64,000 nt of DNA from Anseranas semipalmata (taxonomy: Eukaryota; Chordata; Aves; Anseriformes; Anseranatidae): NCBI GenBank assembly GCA_013399115.1, contig VXAA01004051.1, positions 296,152-360,151 of the forward strand. The letters run 5' to 3'. Below are positions 61,701-64,000 of the stretch, in pieces (within the stretch, counting starts at the first letter, position 1; every line of letters starts with the position of its first letter). A program made the translations under genes and the position numbers. The notes under the pieces are model-generated. The model was given only the letters and a program-made list of their open reading frames with translations. It did no database searches and had not been told where the DNA came from.

Positions 61701-64000
61701 ATGAGGAACTTCTTATGTGGGCAGAGTCTGCAAAGCCACCTGACCCTGATAGATGCTGCAACTCTGCATGCTTAATACCTTTCCCTGCACTCCCCTTGCC
61801 AGTCCCTCCCAGGGTATAAACTGGCAGAAGGCCATGGAAGTTGATGTGCACCAGCTGGGAATGTGGTCCATCTTGTGCAGACCCCCCTCAAACCACCCTC
61901 CTGTCACTTCGACTCAATCCTATTTCTTAGGTGTTTTTTTGTTTTTTTCAATAGTGACAGTGAAGGAAAAATCCTGTTCCTGCTTACTGGAGACCTCCCC
62001 TGGTTTGGTGCTCCTCTCTGGGCAGCAGGCAGAGGGGAGCATTCATGGGAGGCTGGTGGGAGCAGCCCATGGCGGAGGAAGAGGAGAGCTTCTCAGCCAT
62101 CCCATAACAACATCCCGTGACGTCCCATAACAACATCTGGGTCCTGCCGTCCTCATTCGGTGCTTGCCCCCACTTTGCAGGAAAACCATTTTTCTGGCTT
62201 TGCGAGTAAAATCAATAATGGGGAAGAAATTCCCAGCACTGTAACAGGGACAGTGGTGTCCGCAGCCCCATTCTTTCTCTAAACTTTGTTATTATGGGAT
62301 GGAGTGTTAAGGATCTGTCAGCATTTCTATTACAAACCTCAGTCTTTAGAGGTTTATAAACGCAGCCATTTAAAATAACACTGCATTAAAAAGTAGGTAT
62401 GTGAGTTGTCAGCAGTGGTGTTTCTGTTTTCTTTAAGATGGTTTAAAGACGTTTTAGCAGATTATTAGCCTTAGAGAGGTCAAAAATAATCAGAGGTGGT
62501 TTTTCGGCTACATTTTTGGCTACCTCTGGATAAATAATGGTTTAAATTGAAAAACATTGAGTACATAATATGAACTGTCTTTAAGCAACAACAACAAAAA
62601 ACGAAAAGCCTCAGTTAATGGCCACACTATTTATGCTTCAGAAACAGCTCCTGCACATGCACAGCGAATGCTCAATTTTTATAACTTTCCCTGTGATGTG
62701 GGTAATGCGATACAACAACAGTTACACTGATGGGGCAGTCGTTCCCGTGTCCTGAACTCACTCCTCACAACCCCACATCACCTCCAGAAGACAGGCCACC
62801 CCTGAACAGGGGCTGGCCCCAAACACAACACTGAGGATAGGGTTCCAGGGGCTCAAGGAGGGGGTATAAGAGCACCTCAGACCCTCCCATCTCAGCCCAA
62901 CCTCCACCAGCTGATGCTGAACAGCTCTGACCCTTCTTTGCAGCCTGGGATAGACCAGGATTGGTCAGGCAATGAGATGATGCCCAGTTCCCTGTTGGGT
63001 GCCACCAGCACCAGCGCCTTCTCCTACACAAGAAAGCCCAAGTTATGGTCAGCTTACCTCCGGCAGCATGAACACCAAACACAATAAAAGACATTTTAAC
63101 CTTTATCTAGCTGAGCTTTTGGACCATCTCATCTTAGCTGAGCAAGGAAAACACCCAAGTTCATGGTCAGAACATTTATGGTTTAGGACAGGTCGCAGCT
63201 GTGGACCACAACCAGCTGAGGACAAGTCCTGGAGACCTCACAGTCTATGAAACTAAGAGGGAAAAGACTGGAGAGAGAGGGCAAAACGGCCTCAAAAACT
63301 GCCTGTGTGTCATTAAATGCTGTTACCAGTAAAAAGTAAAAATGGTATTTTTTCTTTCCCTCCATGAAGAAAATTGCAGGCCTGATATTTTGTTACAGCG
63401 ATAATTGCCCCTGAGATTGGCTTGCAATTATTTTGGTGAGTCTGACCTTCCAAAGTGAAATGACACGAACAGCACGGCATCCATGGGCCCAGGTAACAGC
63501 CAGCTTAACAGCTTCTAATTATTTCCCATCAACTCTTGATCTTCTTTACCTGATTGTTGCTTCAAAGTGTTTCAGCAAAGAGAAGATGGACTCAGCGCTC
63601 TCTATTTATCTCAATGTCTTGGAGAAAGTTTTGGAGCGCTTTCCCCAGGCAGAGAGCAGAAACTGCCTGTGTTGTCTGAAACACATTTTTGACTAAAAAA
63701 GCAATGGTTTGAGTGCTAAACTTATTATACTACGCAGACAAGACATTTGAGGTTTTTTTGATACTTAATTTTTAATGCCTTTGCCAGAAAATCTTTTTTT
63801 TTTTTTTTAATTTACATAGAAACTTACTAAAAGTCTTGACTGTGGACTGTTTACTTTAGAGTAATTATATCAATGTAAATGGAGTGGGATTATTTTATTC
63901 TGGAATAAATAGCCAGATTTGGGGCTGGATAAGAATAAATGTGATCAATATTACGTTATGGACGATGTCTGCTCTGCCTACCCTTCACTTTGCAGAACCC
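61701..64000. other. Non-coding unique DNA, AT-rich conserved-looking ends
   Basis: No gene is recognised. Bases 62,280-62,560 and 63,370-63,560 are repeat-poor, and the latter contains AT-rich homeodomain-like words (ttgcaattatttt near 63,422-63,434; ttctaattattt near 63,512-63,523). A T14 tract lies near 63,796-63,809. Open frames of up to 125 codons (61,753-62,130) have no recognised domain. Confidence 0.5.

Noticed and set aside
1..64000. tRNA genes, CRISPR arrays, bacterial-type operons, riboswitches.
   Set aside because: No tRNA B-box-like sequence in a convincing cloverleaf, no spaced direct repeats, and no operon-like gene spacing were seen; the DNA is vertebrate nuclear in character.

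Overview
The window reads as non-coding DNA from a bird nuclear genome. Three things point to birds. There are several CR1 LINE 3' ends, one of them well preserved and finishing in the octamer-type tail typical of avian CR1. There is an endogenous-retrovirus LTR of a type common in birds (ERVL-like). Recognisable interspersed repeats are few, and I saw no SINEs. I cannot name a species. I recognise no host protein-coding gene, tRNA, rRNA, CRISPR array or bacterial-type operon on either strand. The open reading frames are short, mostly start at arbitrary ATGs, and overlap repeats, CpG-rich patches or low-complexity DNA. Exons too small to recognise by eye cannot be excluded.

Layout. Bases 1-3,900 are rich in broken CA/TG and TATG/CATA runs, with a compact CpG-rich patch at 1.86-2.17 kb. 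An old L3/CR1-like relic lies near 4.0-4.2 kb and a decayed CR1 at 9.6-10.1 kb. From 12.9 to 17.3 kb the sequence is more unusual. It holds a GC-rich stretch with two G-quadruplex motifs, a promoter-like block at 15.35-16.23 kb, a short assembly gap inside a pyrimidine tract, and AT-rich DNA with the look of conserved non-coding sequence. From 17.3 to 37.5 kb is mostly unremarkable unique DNA with a pentanucleotide repeat (18.9 kb) and CR1 relics (21.9 and 26.6 kb).

At 37.59-38.90 kb sits a rearranged endogenous retrovirus: a complete forward LTR, a broken gag-like segment, then the first part of the same LTR in inverted orientation. At 44.81-45.35 kb is the best CR1 copy, 5'-truncated, with part of the reverse-transcriptase C-terminal region still readable. 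A second gap lies at 48.14 kb against a G-quadruplex motif. It is followed by a block with an X-box-like (RFX) motif and a 14-bp palindrome of HOX/CDX-like half sites. The last 3 kb contain a CpG- and GATA-motif-rich block (61.2-61.7 kb) and further AT-rich candidate regulatory DNA.

The simplest overall reading is an intergenic or intronic gene-desert segment. Its interest lies in candidate regulatory blocks and in the inverted-LTR retroviral relic. All regulatory calls rest on base composition and motifs seen by eye, not on alignment.
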